Shown: piece by piece, positions 1 through 7,363 of the stretch
Layout: the number at the start of each line of letters is the position of its first letter
Numbering within the stretch: position 1 is the first letter of the stretch
From: Longimicrobiales bacterium
GTDB taxonomy: Bacteria > Gemmatimonadota > Gemmatimonadetes > Longimicrobiales > Gaopeijiaceae
Reading direction: 5' to 3'
Assembly (NCBI GenBank): GCA_951828585.1
Contig: OX639991.1
Location: 4,012,001-4,076,000 of the forward strand
DNA length: 64,000 bases
Notes under the pieces: generated by a model
The model's database searches: none
Told to the model about the DNA's origin: nothing
What the model saw: the letters and a program-made list of their open reading frames with translations, nothing else
Program-made: the position numbers and the translations under genes

Positions 1-860
1 AGCGCCAGCGGCAGCAGCACCCGGTCGAGCGCCATCACGCCGAAGGAGAAGGGCGCCCCGAAGATGGTCAGGAAGAACCTGAGCAGCATGTACACCGCGA
101 CCTTGGTGGCGGTGGACGCCATGAAGGCCGTGACCGAGGAGGGCGCGAAGGCGTAGGCGTTCGGGAGCCACAGGTGGAGCGGGAAGAGCGCCAGCTTGAG
201 GCAGAACCCCACGCCAAGGAACCCGTACGCGACCTTGACGGTGCGCGAATCCCACACTTCCGGAAGCAGCACCGCCAGATCCGCCATGTTCAGCGAACCT
301 GTCATCACGTAGAGGAGACCGATGCCGATGACGATGAAGGTCGCCCCCACCGAACCCATGATCAGGTAGCGGAATGCCGCCGTCAGGGCGCGGCGGCGCG
401 TCCCCATCGCGATGAGCGCGTACGCCGACAGCGAAGAGATCTCCAGGAAGACGAAGACGTTGAAGACGTCGCCGGTGATCGCGATCCCCAGCAACCCGCA
501 GAGGCAGAGCAGGTAGGCCGCGTAGAAGAGCGGGATGCGGCGGCGTTCCACCTCGTCCTCGACGCTGGTGATCATGTACGGCGCCACAGCAGACGCGATC
601 GTGGCCACAATGACCAGCACCCAGGCGTTGACGATGTCGACCCGGTACTCGATCCCGATCGGCGGTGCCCAGTCGCCGATGGCGTAGGAGATCACGCCGG
701 CGCTCATGACGTCGCCAAGAAGGGAAAGGGCGATCGCCAGCGCCGTCCAGCTGGCCAGCACCGCCACAATGGCCGCCGCCCGCGCGTTCCGGAGGAAAGC
801 GCAGAGGGGGGCCGCCAGCAGCGGCACCACCACCTGGAGGACGGGGAGATGGACGGACAT
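1..860 (-). CDS. mrpD: Mrp/Mbh-type antiporter subunit D (MrpD/MnhD), 3' part beyond window
   Basis: I translated this frame directly; it is open from an ATG at 860 to the window edge, so the C-terminus is missing. The roughly 286 residues seen are almost all membrane segments and show the proton-channel antiporter layout shared with NuoN/NuoM: YMITSVEDE, ITGDVFNVFVFLEISSLSAY and FPLHLWLPNAYAFAPSSV, the last with the usual charged and proline residues of the channel half. The family exchanges Na+ for H+ in the inner membrane as part of a multi-subunit Mrp complex, or pumps ions in Mbh-type complexes. The start is 13 bases after the stop of mrpC, with a GAGGG before it. Family assignment is firm; which complex it serves depends on genes outside the window. 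Confidence 0.9.
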   Translation of the reverse strand, partial: MSVHLPVLQVVVPLLAAPLCAFLRNARAAAIVAVLASWTALAIALSLLGDVMSAGVISYAIGDWAPPIGIEYRVDIVNAWVLVIVATIASAVAPYMITSVEDEVERRRIPLFYAAYLLCLCGLLGIAITGDVFNVFVFLEISSLSAYALIAMGTRRRALTAAFRYLIMGSVGATFIVIGIGLLYVMTGSLNMADLAVLLPEVWDSRTVKVAYGFLGVGFCLKLALFPLHLWLPNAYAFAPSSVTAFMASTATKVAVYMLLRFFLTIFGAPFSFGVMALDRVLLPLA

Positions 861-873
861 CAGCGGCGGGCCC

Positions 874-1275
874 TCACTCCCCCGCCTCCGTCTCCGCCTC
901 GATGCGGTTGATCTCGTCCTCTTCGATCGTCCCGTACGCCTCCTTGATGCGGACGGCCAGGGCGAGCCCCACCGAGGTGGTGGCGATGCCCACCACGATC
1001 GCGGTGAGGATCAGGACGTGGGGCAGCGGGTTGGAGTACATCACCTGCTCCGCCGCCTCCCCACCGCCATGGCCTCCGTCGACCAGAATCGGCGGCGTCC
1101 CCCCGGTGATCTTTCCCATGCTGATGTACAACATGAAGACAGCGGTCTGAAATACATTCAGCCCAACGATTTTCTTGATCAGATTACCGCGGGAAATGAG
1201 GATGTAGAACCCCACCATCATCAGGAAGATGACAACCCAGTAGTTGTATTGGGAGACGAAGAAGTCGAGCCTCAC
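874..1275 (-). CDS. mrpC: Mrp antiporter subunit C (NuoK-like)
   Basis: A 133-residue protein with three predicted membrane helices and the NuoK/MrpC core: FYILISRGNLIKKIVGLNVF near residue 25, then NPLPHVLILTAIVVGIATTS, the segment with the family-typical HVLILTAIVV. Subunit C lies beside subunit D in the Mrp membrane arm and corresponds to NuoK of complex I. The hydrophilic tail ends in an acidic stretch. The ATG overlaps the stop of mrpB by four bases, so translation is probably coupled. Length and motif both match the family. Confidence 0.93.
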   Translation of the reverse strand: MRLDFFVSQYNYWVVIFLMMVGFYILISRGNLIKKIVGLNVFQTAVFMLYISMGKITGGTPPILVDGGHGGGEAAEQVMYSNPLPHVLILTAIVVGIATTSVGLALAVRIKEAYGTIEEDEINRIEAETEAGE

Positions 1276-1706
1276 GAGCCCCTCCTTCCCCGCCCGGCGA
1301 AGAGGTAGAAGACCGTGACCATCACCCCGAAGACCGTCACCAGAACGCCCAGCTCCACGAGCAGGATGCCGTAGTGCTGGCCGTGCTCGGGGTGCGTGGG
1401 GTCGGAGGCGAGCGCGTTGTAGCCCAGGTAGTTATGGCCCAGAAGCATCGTCACCACGCCCACGCCCGCGAAGATCAGCACCCCCAGCGCCGCGCACATG
1501 CGGGTGAACCGGAGCGGCAGCACCTTCTGCACCGCTTCCAGCCCGTAGACCAGCGCCAGCAGGGCGAAGGCGGCGGCCAGGATCACACCGGCCTGAAAGC
1601 CCCCGCCCGGGCTGTAGTCGCCGTGGAAGTGGACGTAGAGCGCGAACATGATGATGAAGGGGGCCAGGAATTTCGCGCCCACGCGGATGATGACCTCCTC
1701 TCTCAT
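1272..1706 (-). CDS. mrpB: Mrp antiporter subunit B (MnhB domain)
   Basis: A 144-residue, four-helix membrane protein. The N-terminus has the MnhB signature: FLAPFIIMFALYVHFHGDY followed by SPGGGFQAGVILAAAF, where the GGGFQAG loop is diagnostic. MrpB is a small structural subunit of Na+/H+ antiporters and is homologous to MbhF of archaeal membrane-bound hydrogenase. It overlaps both neighbours by four bases, placing it inside one translationally coupled operon. The length is normal for stand-alone MrpB. Confidence 0.93.
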   Translation of the reverse strand: MREEVIIRVGAKFLAPFIIMFALYVHFHGDYSPGGGFQAGVILAAAFALLALVYGLEAVQKVLPLRFTRMCAALGVLIFAGVGVVTMLLGHNYLGYNALASDPTHPEHGQHYGILLVELGVLVTVFGVMVTVFYLFAGRGRRGS

Positions 1707-2296
1707 CCGGCGTCTCCCTTCCCTGCCCCGCCACCGGTGTCACGCCCCTCGCCAGGGGACGCACGCGACCTCGCCCGCCTGGCCCCCGACAGCAGCAGCA
1801 TCACCCCCACGGCCGCCGCGAAGACCACCGTCGTCTCGCCCATGGTGTCGTAGCCCCGGTACGAGGCCAGCACCGAGGTCACCACGTTGGGGATGCCGAT
1901 CTCGTCGTAGCTCTCCTCCAGGTAGTGGTCCGCCACGTGATGGTGCACCGGGTTGCCGGGGTGGCCGAAGCCGGGCATGTCCATGGTCCCGTAGACAAGC
2001 ACCCCGCCGGTCACCACGACCACGACGAGGGGGAGCAGCGGGGTGTGGCCGGGGCGGTTCTCGTGGTGTCCGGCCAAGGCCAGGGCGCCCAGGAAGAGCA
2101 CGGTCGAGATCCCGGCGCCCACCGCCGCCTCCGTAAAGGCCACGTCCACCGCGTCCATGACCGTGAAGAGACCCGCCGAGAGCAGCGAGTAGATCCCGGC
2201 CAGCATGACCACCGCGAAGAGATTGCGGATCTTGAGAAGCGCGAACCCCGTCGCGCCCAGCAGGGTAAACAGGACGATGTCGACCACGATACTCAC
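1703..2296 (-). CDS. MrpA C-terminal-like subunit (DUF4040/MbhD plus MbhE fusion)
   Basis: A 197-residue membrane protein matching the C-terminal part of MrpA without its large channel domain. Residues 1-75 resemble MbhD/DUF4040 (LLGATGFALLKIRNLFAVVM, then VDVAFTEAAVGAGISTVLFL). Residues 90-180 resemble MbhE (DEIGIPNVVTSVLASYRGYD, then GETTVVFAAAVGVMLLL). In classical Mrp operons these are fused to the big MrpA antiporter subunit; in the Mbh layout they are separate. The tail is Gly/Arg-rich and looks disordered. It sits between mrpG and mrpB with four-base overlaps. No MrpA channel domain is encoded upstream in the window. Confidence 0.88.
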   Translation of the reverse strand: MSIVVDIVLFTLLGATGFALLKIRNLFAVVMLAGIYSLLSAGLFTVMDAVDVAFTEAAVGAGISTVLFLGALALAGHHENRPGHTPLLPLVVVVVTGGVLVYGTMDMPGFGHPGNPVHHHVADHYLEESYDEIGIPNVVTSVLASYRGYDTMGETTVVFAAAVGVMLLLSGARRARSRASPGEGRDTGGGAGKGDAG

Positions 2297-2652
2297 GACA
2301 TGCCACCTCCCTCCGCTTCAGTGCCGCGTTCGCCCTCGTCCCCGCCCGCCAGCGTGTACGGCTCGGCCCCGCCCGAGAGCGCCGCCTTCGCCAGTGCGTG
2401 CGTGGCGATCGGGCTCGTGAACCACAGGAAGGCCAGCACGAGAAGCAGCCGCAGCGTGACCAGGTTGACGCCGCTGTGCACGCACAGCCCCACGAGGATC
2501 AAGCCCGCTCCCATGGTGTCGGCCATCCCCGCCGCGTGCATGCGGGTGAACACGTCCGGAAGGCGCACCATTCCCAGCGCTCCCGTGACCAGAAAGAAGG
2601 CACCGGAGAGGAGCAGCGCCCAGACCAGCACCGAGAGCACCTGTGCCATCAT
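2293..2652 (-). CDS. mrpG: Mrp antiporter subunit G
   Basis: A 119-residue protein from ATG 2652 (an adjacent ATG at 2649 is also possible). The MnhG signature is clear: GALGMVRLPDVFTRMHAAGM in the first third, then helices with LVTLRLLLVLAFLWFTSP. MrpG is a three-helix accessory subunit. The C-terminal 30 residues are hydrophilic. The frame is open further upstream, but the extension is the antisense-type arginine-rich shadow of mrpF, so I trimmed it. The start overlaps the mrpF stop. Confidence 0.92.
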   Translation of the reverse strand: MMAQVLSVLVWALLLSGAFFLVTGALGMVRLPDVFTRMHAAGMADTMGAGLILVGLCVHSGVNLVTLRLLLVLAFLWFTSPIATHALAKAALSGGAEPYTLAGGDEGERGTEAEGGGMS

Positions 2653-2942
2653 CGCCGGGACGCGTTCCGGCGCCGGGGGCCGCCGCTCGTCCCCAGATCC
2701 CCGTACTCGATGTACTTCAGCACCGCGATCGTGCCGATGAAGTTGATCAGCGCGTAGGCGAGCGCGAGGTCGAGGAAGTCGGGGCGTCCGTTCAGGAAGC
2801 CGAGCACCGCGATCAGCACCACCGTCATGGTACCGATGTTGTTGAGCGCCAGCACCCGGTCGTACGCGGTAGGCCCGAGCAGCGCCCGGCACATGGCCAG
2901 GCACATTGCGACCAACAGCGCGGCGGCGGTCACGGCGAACAC
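2649..2942 (-). CDS. mrpF: Mrp antiporter subunit F
   Basis: A 97-residue three-helix protein starting with GTG at 2942. It carries the MrpF pattern LLGPTAYDRVLALNNIGTMT near residue 21, then DFLDLALAYALINFIGTIAV. MrpF contributes to ion transport in Mrp complexes; the Asp in the AYDRVLALN segment is the family's conserved acidic residue. It follows mrpE by three bases and overlaps mrpG. The C-terminal RRRN tail is short and basic. Confidence 0.92.
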   Translation of the reverse strand: MFAVTAAALLVAMCLAMCRALLGPTAYDRVLALNNIGTMTVVLIAVLGFLNGRPDFLDLALAYALINFIGTIAVLKYIEYGDLGTSGGPRRRNASRR

Positions 2943-2945
2943 GGT

Positions 2946-3425
2946 CTACGCCCCCTCCCCTTCCAGCACCACCACGCGCCGGTTCATCTCATTCTCCTCC
3001 GAGCCGTCGATCTCCTCCTGAACGATGGCGTGGACCTCGAAATCGTCGCCCACGATCCCGGTCGTGACCGTGCCCGGGGTAAGCGTGATCGAGTTGGCGT
3101 AGATGAAGCGCCCCAGGTCGGTTAGCTGGGAGGCCCGGAAATGCACGATCGAGGGATCGACGCGTAGCCGTGGGGTCAGGATGATCCGGGCTACCCGCAC
3201 GTTGGACTTGAAGATCTCCCACACCAGCCAGGGGAGGTACAGCGCCCCCCGCCACACGAGTTGCACCGGAACCGATTCGCGATCCACAATGCCCATGCGC
3301 GCGCCCACGAAGACCGCGATGGTGCACGTCAACACCCCGAAAAACAGGAAGAGCGGCTCGTAGTGGTCAGAGAGAGGGAGCCAAAGGGCGAACAGAATCC
3401 CCCACAGCCAGAGGACGCGGTTCAA
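2946..3425 (-). CDS. mrpE: Mrp antiporter subunit E
   Basis: A 159-residue protein starting with TTG at 3425, preceded by GGGGGAGAA. The N-terminal hydrophobic segments are followed by the MnhE hallmark: LPWLVWEIFKSNVRVARIIL, then VTTGIVGDDFEVHAIVQEEI. In the family the C-terminal soluble domain sits on the cytoplasmic face. It is the first gene of the operon seen here; its upstream neighbour, lptE-like at 3546, is on the same strand but 120 bases away. Confidence 0.92.
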   Translation of the reverse strand: MNRVLWLWGILFALWLPLSDHYEPLFLFFGVLTCTIAVFVGARMGIVDRESVPVQLVWRGALYLPWLVWEIFKSNVRVARIILTPRLRVDPSIVHFRASQLTDLGRFIYANSITLTPGTVTTGIVGDDFEVHAIVQEEIDGSEENEMNRRVVVLEGEGA

Positions 3426-3545
3426 GTGATCGATTCTCCCCCTTGCGCGGTTGGACCGTATTCGCGGTCCGCGCCAGAATCCCCGCTGACTTCGACCGGC
3501 CCAACGCGGGAAATTGCCACGGACTGCGATCTGCCGCGGGCGAAT
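3426..3545. other. Intergenic stretch between lptE-like gene and mrp operon
   Basis: A 120-base gap that should hold the mrp promoter on the minus strand. I see no clear sigma-70 boxes, no U-tract hairpin and no copy of the interspersed repeat. Confidence 0.4.
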
Positions 3546-4112
3546 CTACCAGTTGGACTGCGCCCCGTCCACTATCTCCTGTACCAGCAGCTTGATGGCC
3601 TCGGTGCGGCCCACGTCCTCGGTCTCGCTGGCGTCGAGGTACTGTCCCACCACGCGCAGCCGGGAGTCGTCCCAGAGGATGGTGTACTCCTCGCGGTCCA
3701 GGATCTCCACCCCGACCTGCAGCACCACCTCTCGCTGCAAGACCTGAACGCTCTCTTCCTGCTGTCCGCGGCGGTACAGCGGCGCCGTGAGCTGATAGTT
3801 CAGAATCGTTCCGCTCAGCACCACGTCGGCCGTCTCCTCACCCGCCGGGTTCAGTCCCAGCGCTCGCGGAAGCTGCCGCAGGAGGGCATCGTGAATCTCC
3901 TGGGTCAGCTCGAAGCGGCCGGTCTCGTTCTCGAATGGGAGGACCGCGATGGTGCGGATGTGGTCGGGGAGGCCGGCGCCGGCAACGAAGGAGTAGTTGC
4001 AGCCCCCGATGCCGAGCGCGGCGGCGGCCACGAATCCGGCCACGGCGATCCCGGCCCGGCGCCGGTTTCCCCCAGCCCGTAGGCCGGCCATTCCAGTGCG
4101 GCGGGTCGTCAT
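3546..4112 (-). CDS. lptE: LptE-like LPS-assembly lipoprotein
   Basis: A 188-residue protein from ATG 4112. An arginine-rich N-terminus and hydrophobic run lead to the lipobox GIGGC, so it should be a lipoprotein. The mature part opens with CNYSFVAGAGLPDHIRTIAV, followed by LPFENETGRFELTQEIHDAL, which is the LptE pattern (Y-F-PxHI-T-V-F-N-T--ELT). LptE plugs the LptD barrel that inserts LPS in the outer membrane. It begins one base after the stop of the upstream lipoprotein gene, so the two are likely cotranslated. No lptD is in the window. Confidence 0.82.
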   Translation of the reverse strand: MTTRRTGMAGLRAGGNRRRAGIAVAGFVAAAALGIGGCNYSFVAGAGLPDHIRTIAVLPFENETGRFELTQEIHDALLRQLPRALGLNPAGEETADVVLSGTILNYQLTAPLYRRGQQEESVQVLQREVVLQVGVEILDREEYTILWDDSRLRVVGQYLDASETEDVGRTEAIKLLVQEIVDGAQSNW

Positions 4113-4113
4113 G

Positions 4114-4839
4114 CTACAGCCTCCCGGGGTCCCAGATGTGCGGCGGAAAAGGGTCCACATGCTCGAATGATTCCAGTCGCAGCTCGAGTTCACGGTAGTC
4201 ACGAAGGTTACGATAGGTCGCCTCGGCGGGGTAGGCCGACTCCTCTCCGGACGCGGCAACCACCACGCGTTCCACTTCGGCTCCCTCCTGCAGCACGGCG
4301 GCCTCCACCACCCTGAGATCACGCATCCGGAAGCGGAGAACGTTCCCCCCGGGCAGCCCGAACCGCAGCTCCATCGCGGCGTCCGCGCGGCGGCCTTCCA
4401 ACGCCTCCACCCCAGCGCCCGGCCGGAAGACTCCCAGCGCTGCCCACAGGAGCGCCGGAGGGGGGACCAGTTCCAGGGGCAGCCCGGCGGGGACGCGCAG
4501 GTCGTCGCCGACCAGAACCGCGATCGCGGCGGTCTCGCCGTTGTCCAGGAAGAGGTCCAGACGCGCCTTGTCGGGAGGCTCCACGCGCGCCACGCCGAAT
4601 CCGTCCCAGCGAAAGTCGGGTTCGCGGGCGCGCCAGGCGAAGGTCAGCTGGACGGGTCGGTCGATCCGGCTCGCTTCGCCGGCGATCCGCACCTGCGCGT
4701 CCAGGTCGGAACGGGGCAGCGCCGGGGCGGATTGCAGGGCGGAGCCGGCGCACCCCATCGCGGCGAGCAGGCCTGGCAGCACACCTGCCGCCGCAAGTCG
4801 CAACCGCGGAGCCGCCGCGAAAAGGAACCCGCGCTCCAC
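4114..4839 (-). CDS. Lipoprotein resembling DUF4292/LolB-like proteins
   Basis: About 241 residues from GTG 4839 (GTG 4848 is an alternative). The signal peptide ends in LLAAMGCAGS, a plausible lipobox. The mature part alternates beta-strand-like segments: RIAGEASRIDRPVQLTFAWR, VEPPDKARLDLFLDNGETAA, then LRFRMRDLRVVEAAVLQEGA. This resembles the half-barrel proteins of the LolB/LppX/DUF4292 type that bind lipids at the outer membrane; that link is inference from pattern only. The gene is directly upstream of, and almost touching, the lptE-like gene, suggesting an outer-membrane biogenesis role. It is divergent from lpxH. The frame stays open through lpxH as an antisense artefact, so the long version is rejected. 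Confidence 0.6.
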   Translation of the reverse strand: MERGFLFAAAPRLRLAAAGVLPGLLAAMGCAGSALQSAPALPRSDLDAQVRIAGEASRIDRPVQLTFAWRAREPDFRWDGFGVARVEPPDKARLDLFLDNGETAAIAVLVGDDLRVPAGLPLELVPPPALLWAALGVFRPGAGVEALEGRRADAAMELRFGLPGGNVLRFRMRDLRVVEAAVLQEGAEVERVVVAASGEESAYPAEATYRNLRDYRELELRLESFEHVDPFPPHIWDPGRL

Positions 4840-4895
4840 GAGTTCCACCCCGCCTACCGCCCTGCCCCGGGTTTCCGCTCGGTGCTCGTGCGGGT

Positions 4896-4912
4896 TTATC
4901 CACGGCCTGCTA
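4896..4912. repeat. Lone sequence resembling the end of the TAGCAG interspersed repeat
   Basis: TTATCCACGGCCTGCTA in the divergent lipoprotein/lpxH promoter region differs at two positions from TTGTCCACGGGCTGCTA, the right end of the repeat copy at 38575. Nothing else of the element is recognisable around it. It may be a solo terminal remnant or chance. Confidence 0.35.
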
Positions 4913-4923
4913 GCTTCGGCGTC

Positions 4924-5664
4924 ATGCCCGACGGACCCGTCTTTCTCATCTCCGATGTTCACCTCGGCGCCGTTCCCCGCGAAACCGAGGAAGCATTCCG
5001 GCGCTGGCTTCTGCACGTGAAGGAATCGGGAAGCCGCCTGATCATCAACGGGGATCTCTTCGACTTCTGGTTCGAATACCGCAGTGTGGTCTTCTCCAAA
5101 CACGTCCGGGTCCTCGCCCTTCTGGCGGACCTGGTCGAATCGGGCTTGCCGGTTCTGGTCATGGGGGGCAACCACGACTGGTGGGGGGGCGACCTTTTGC
5201 GGCGCGAAATCGGCGTCGAATTCCACCAGGAGCCGGTGCGGATGCAGCTCAAGGGCAGATCCGTCCTCCTCGCCCACGGCGACGGGCTCGGCGCGGGAGA
5301 TCTGGGGTATCGCATCCTGCGGCTGGTCCTCCGTGGCCGGCCCACGCGCTGGGTGTTCCGCTGGATCCACCCGGATCTCGGCGCGCGTCTCGCCGATTGG
5401 GTCTCGGGTACCGGGCACCAGCTCCACGCGGGGGCCGCGCCCGCCAACGAAGGAAGGACGGCGTTCCTGTCCGGATGGGCCACCGCCAGGCTGAAACAGG
5501 ACCCCTCCCTCGACATTGTCGCCCTCGGGCACGGCCACCAGCCCATGGTGACCGAGGTCGCCCCGGGGCGTTACTACGTCAACTCGGGCGATTGGGTCCT
5601 CCACCGGTCCTATGTGACGATCGACGACTCCGGCAAACCGATGCTGCACGAGTGGGACGGGTAG
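4924..5664 (+). CDS. lpxH: UDP-2,3-diacylglucosamine diphosphatase-like metallophosphoesterase (LpxH type)
   Basis: A 246-residue protein from ATG 4924. The calcineurin-type metal motifs are intact: FLISDVHLG at residues 6-14, INGDLFDFWFEY near 41-52, MGGNHDWW near 80, LAHGDGLG near 115, and the final GHGHQP near 200. The pattern DLFDFW and the size fit LpxH, which hydrolyses UDP-2,3-diacylglucosamine to lipid X in the Raetz pathway at the membrane. A generic metallophosphoesterase is the alternative. The upstream frame is open but its residues are unlike the family, so the ATG was chosen. It is divergent from the lipoprotein/lptE pair. Confidence 0.85.
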   Translation: MPDGPVFLISDVHLGAVPRETEEAFRRWLLHVKESGSRLIINGDLFDFWFEYRSVVFSKHVRVLALLADLVESGLPVLVMGGNHDWWGGDLLRREIGVEFHQEPVRMQLKGRSVLLAHGDGLGAGDLGYRILRLVLRGRPTRWVFRWIHPDLGARLADWVSGTGHQLHAGAAPANEGRTAFLSGWATARLKQDPSLDIVALGHGHQPMVTEVAPGRYYVNSGDWVLHRSYVTIDDSGKPMLHEWDG

Positions 5665-5685
5665 CAACACGCGGCCGAACCCCGT

Positions 5686-6300
5686 TCACCCCACCGGGAC
5701 CCGAATCGTCACCGAGATGGTCCCGCCCGGGTCTCCCTCGACCGTAAGGGGTTCGGGAAAGTCCTGGAGATGGGCCGATACGAAGGCGTCCACCCCGGAC
5801 ATGAGCAGAAAGAAGATCGCCACCGCCGCCCAGTCCTCCCGCTGTTCCCTCCGCGAGTCGACGAGTCCGCGCAGGCGGGCGACTTCGTCGTCCTGCTCCA
5901 ACTCGGACTCGATGTCCTCCGGCTCGGTGATCCCCTCGCTCATCAGGCGGGCCGTGATTCTATCCTCCCAGACCGCAACCTGCTCTCTGGCGACACCCAG
6001 CTTGCGCCAGGTCTTGAACACCATCCATCCGGCGGCCGCCTCGATCCCGAAGTAGAAGGCTCCGCGGGTCAGCGACCCCGACGCCGCATGCCCCCAACCG
6101 GGAATGAGCGCGCCGCGCAGAAACGCCCCTGCGGGACTGGGGCCCACGCGCAGGGAATCCGGCAGGACCAGGGAATCCTGCGCTGCCGCATCGCCGGCGA
6201 CCTCCTGGGCCGACCCCGGGCCTCCCCACGTCAGGGCCAATCCGATCAGGGGCACCACCGCCCTCCAACGCGCCGGTGCCAGCACCCCCACCCCCTTCAC
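5686..6300 (-). CDS. DUF5683-like membrane protein
   Basis: About 204 residues from GTG 6300, which overlaps the lipid-kinase stop as GTGA. An N-terminal signal-like helix ends near PGSAQ. Then comes GAFLRGALIPGWGHAASGSL, followed by FYFGIEAAAGWMVFKTWRKL. The SxxLPGxGQ-like motif before a pair of helices is typical of DUF5683-type proteins of the Bacteroidota and relatives, of unknown function. An acidic helix (ITEPEDIESELEQDDEVARL) and one last membrane segment follow. It is convergent with lpxH. The domain name is inferred from pattern. Confidence 0.6.
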   Translation of the reverse strand: MKGVGVLAPARWRAVVPLIGLALTWGGPGSAQEVAGDAAAQDSLVLPDSLRVGPSPAGAFLRGALIPGWGHAASGSLTRGAFYFGIEAAAGWMVFKTWRKLGVAREQVAVWEDRITARLMSEGITEPEDIESELEQDDEVARLRGLVDSRREQREDWAAVAIFFLLMSGVDAFVSAHLQDFPEPLTVEGDPGGTISVTIRVPVG

Positions 6301-7232
6301 GCCGCCCTCCCCGGCACGAGCACCGGGAACGCACCCGGAACCACCTCTACCCGCAGCTCCCGGGCCGGTTCCGGAGACAGCTCCCCGTCGATCTCGAACC
6401 ACATCGACTCCCCGCCCGGACGCCGCAGCACGGCACGGCTCAGGCGGCGCATGGTCACGACGGGCGACCCCCCGTGTGTCCCCCGGATGACCCGGGGCAC
6501 CAGCCGCAGAATCGGCAGCACACCGGGCGCCCCGACGTGACACAGGTCCAGCTTGCCGTCCGATGCCTTCGCCTCCGGATTGATCATGAAGCCCCCGCCG
6601 ATCGATGGTCCCACCGTGATCACCGTTAGAGTCGTCGCGCCCGCAATGCGTTGCCCGTCGCCGGATTCCGTATCGATGTCGACCTCCGGGGGCCGGAAGG
6701 TGACAAGCGCATTGAGGAAGGATGCCAGGTATTGGAGCAGCCCGGGGAGCCGGGAGAAGCGGCTGCGGCAGCGGAGCACCTCCACGTCAATCCCCACGCC
6801 CATGAGGTTCACGAAAGTCCTTTCACCCCCCTCCCACGCCACGCGTCCGATGTCGAAGTGCTGGACCATGCCGTCGTCGAGCAGGCCCACCACAGCCGAC
6901 ACGCTGCGGTCCGGGCCCACCATGCGATAGAAGTCGTTGCCGGTCCCCACCGGGAAGACGGCGACCGCGGGCAGCGGGTCCGCTCCGCATCCGATCAACC
7001 CGTCCGCGACCTCGTGAACGGTGCCGTCCCCACCGACGACGACGATCCGGCCGGCGCTATCGGACACCGCTTCCGCAGCCAGGCGCGAGGCGTGCCCCGG
7101 GCCCTCGGTGTAGCGGGCGTCGTATTGTTGGGAACGGGTGTCGAGGGCTCGCAGGAGATCCCGGGCGGCGTTGCGTCCGCGGCCGCCCGCGGCGGCGGGG
7201 TTGACGATGACGCGGAGCGGTTCGCTGGGCAT
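6297..7232 (-). CDS. Diacylglycerol kinase-type lipid kinase (YegS/DgkB family)
   Basis: A 311-residue protein from ATG 7232. The catalytic DAGK domain shows VIVNPAAAGGRGRNAARDLL at the N-terminus, the nucleotide loop VVVGGDGTVHEVADGLIG near residue 63, and VFPVGTGNDFYRM near 90. The C-terminal beta domain has ASDGKLDLCHVGAPGVLPIL. Such enzymes phosphorylate diacylglycerol or related lipids at the membrane; the exact lipid cannot be read from sequence. It overlaps the DUF5683-like gene by four bases, so the two may act together in the envelope. Confidence 0.88.
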   Translation of the reverse strand: MPSEPLRVIVNPAAAGGRGRNAARDLLRALDTRSQQYDARYTEGPGHASRLAAEAVSDSAGRIVVVGGDGTVHEVADGLIGCGADPLPAVAVFPVGTGNDFYRMVGPDRSVSAVVGLLDDGMVQHFDIGRVAWEGGERTFVNLMGVGIDVEVLRCRSRFSRLPGLLQYLASFLNALVTFRPPEVDIDTESGDGQRIAGATTLTVITVGPSIGGGFMINPEAKASDGKLDLCHVGAPGVLPILRLVPRVIRGTHGGSPVVTMRRLSRAVLRRPGGESMWFEIDGELSPEPARELRVEVVPGAFPVLVPGRAA

Positions 7233-7363
7233 GGTGGAAGATAAGGAATCCTGGTCCCCGTGAAAGGAACCTCCGGGACCCTGGCCGCGTAGTGAGTGTT
7301 TTCTCGAAGCGACCGAGGCGCGGGATTCACTACTGGACCGGTGAGAGGCAGGTGCGATTGGCC

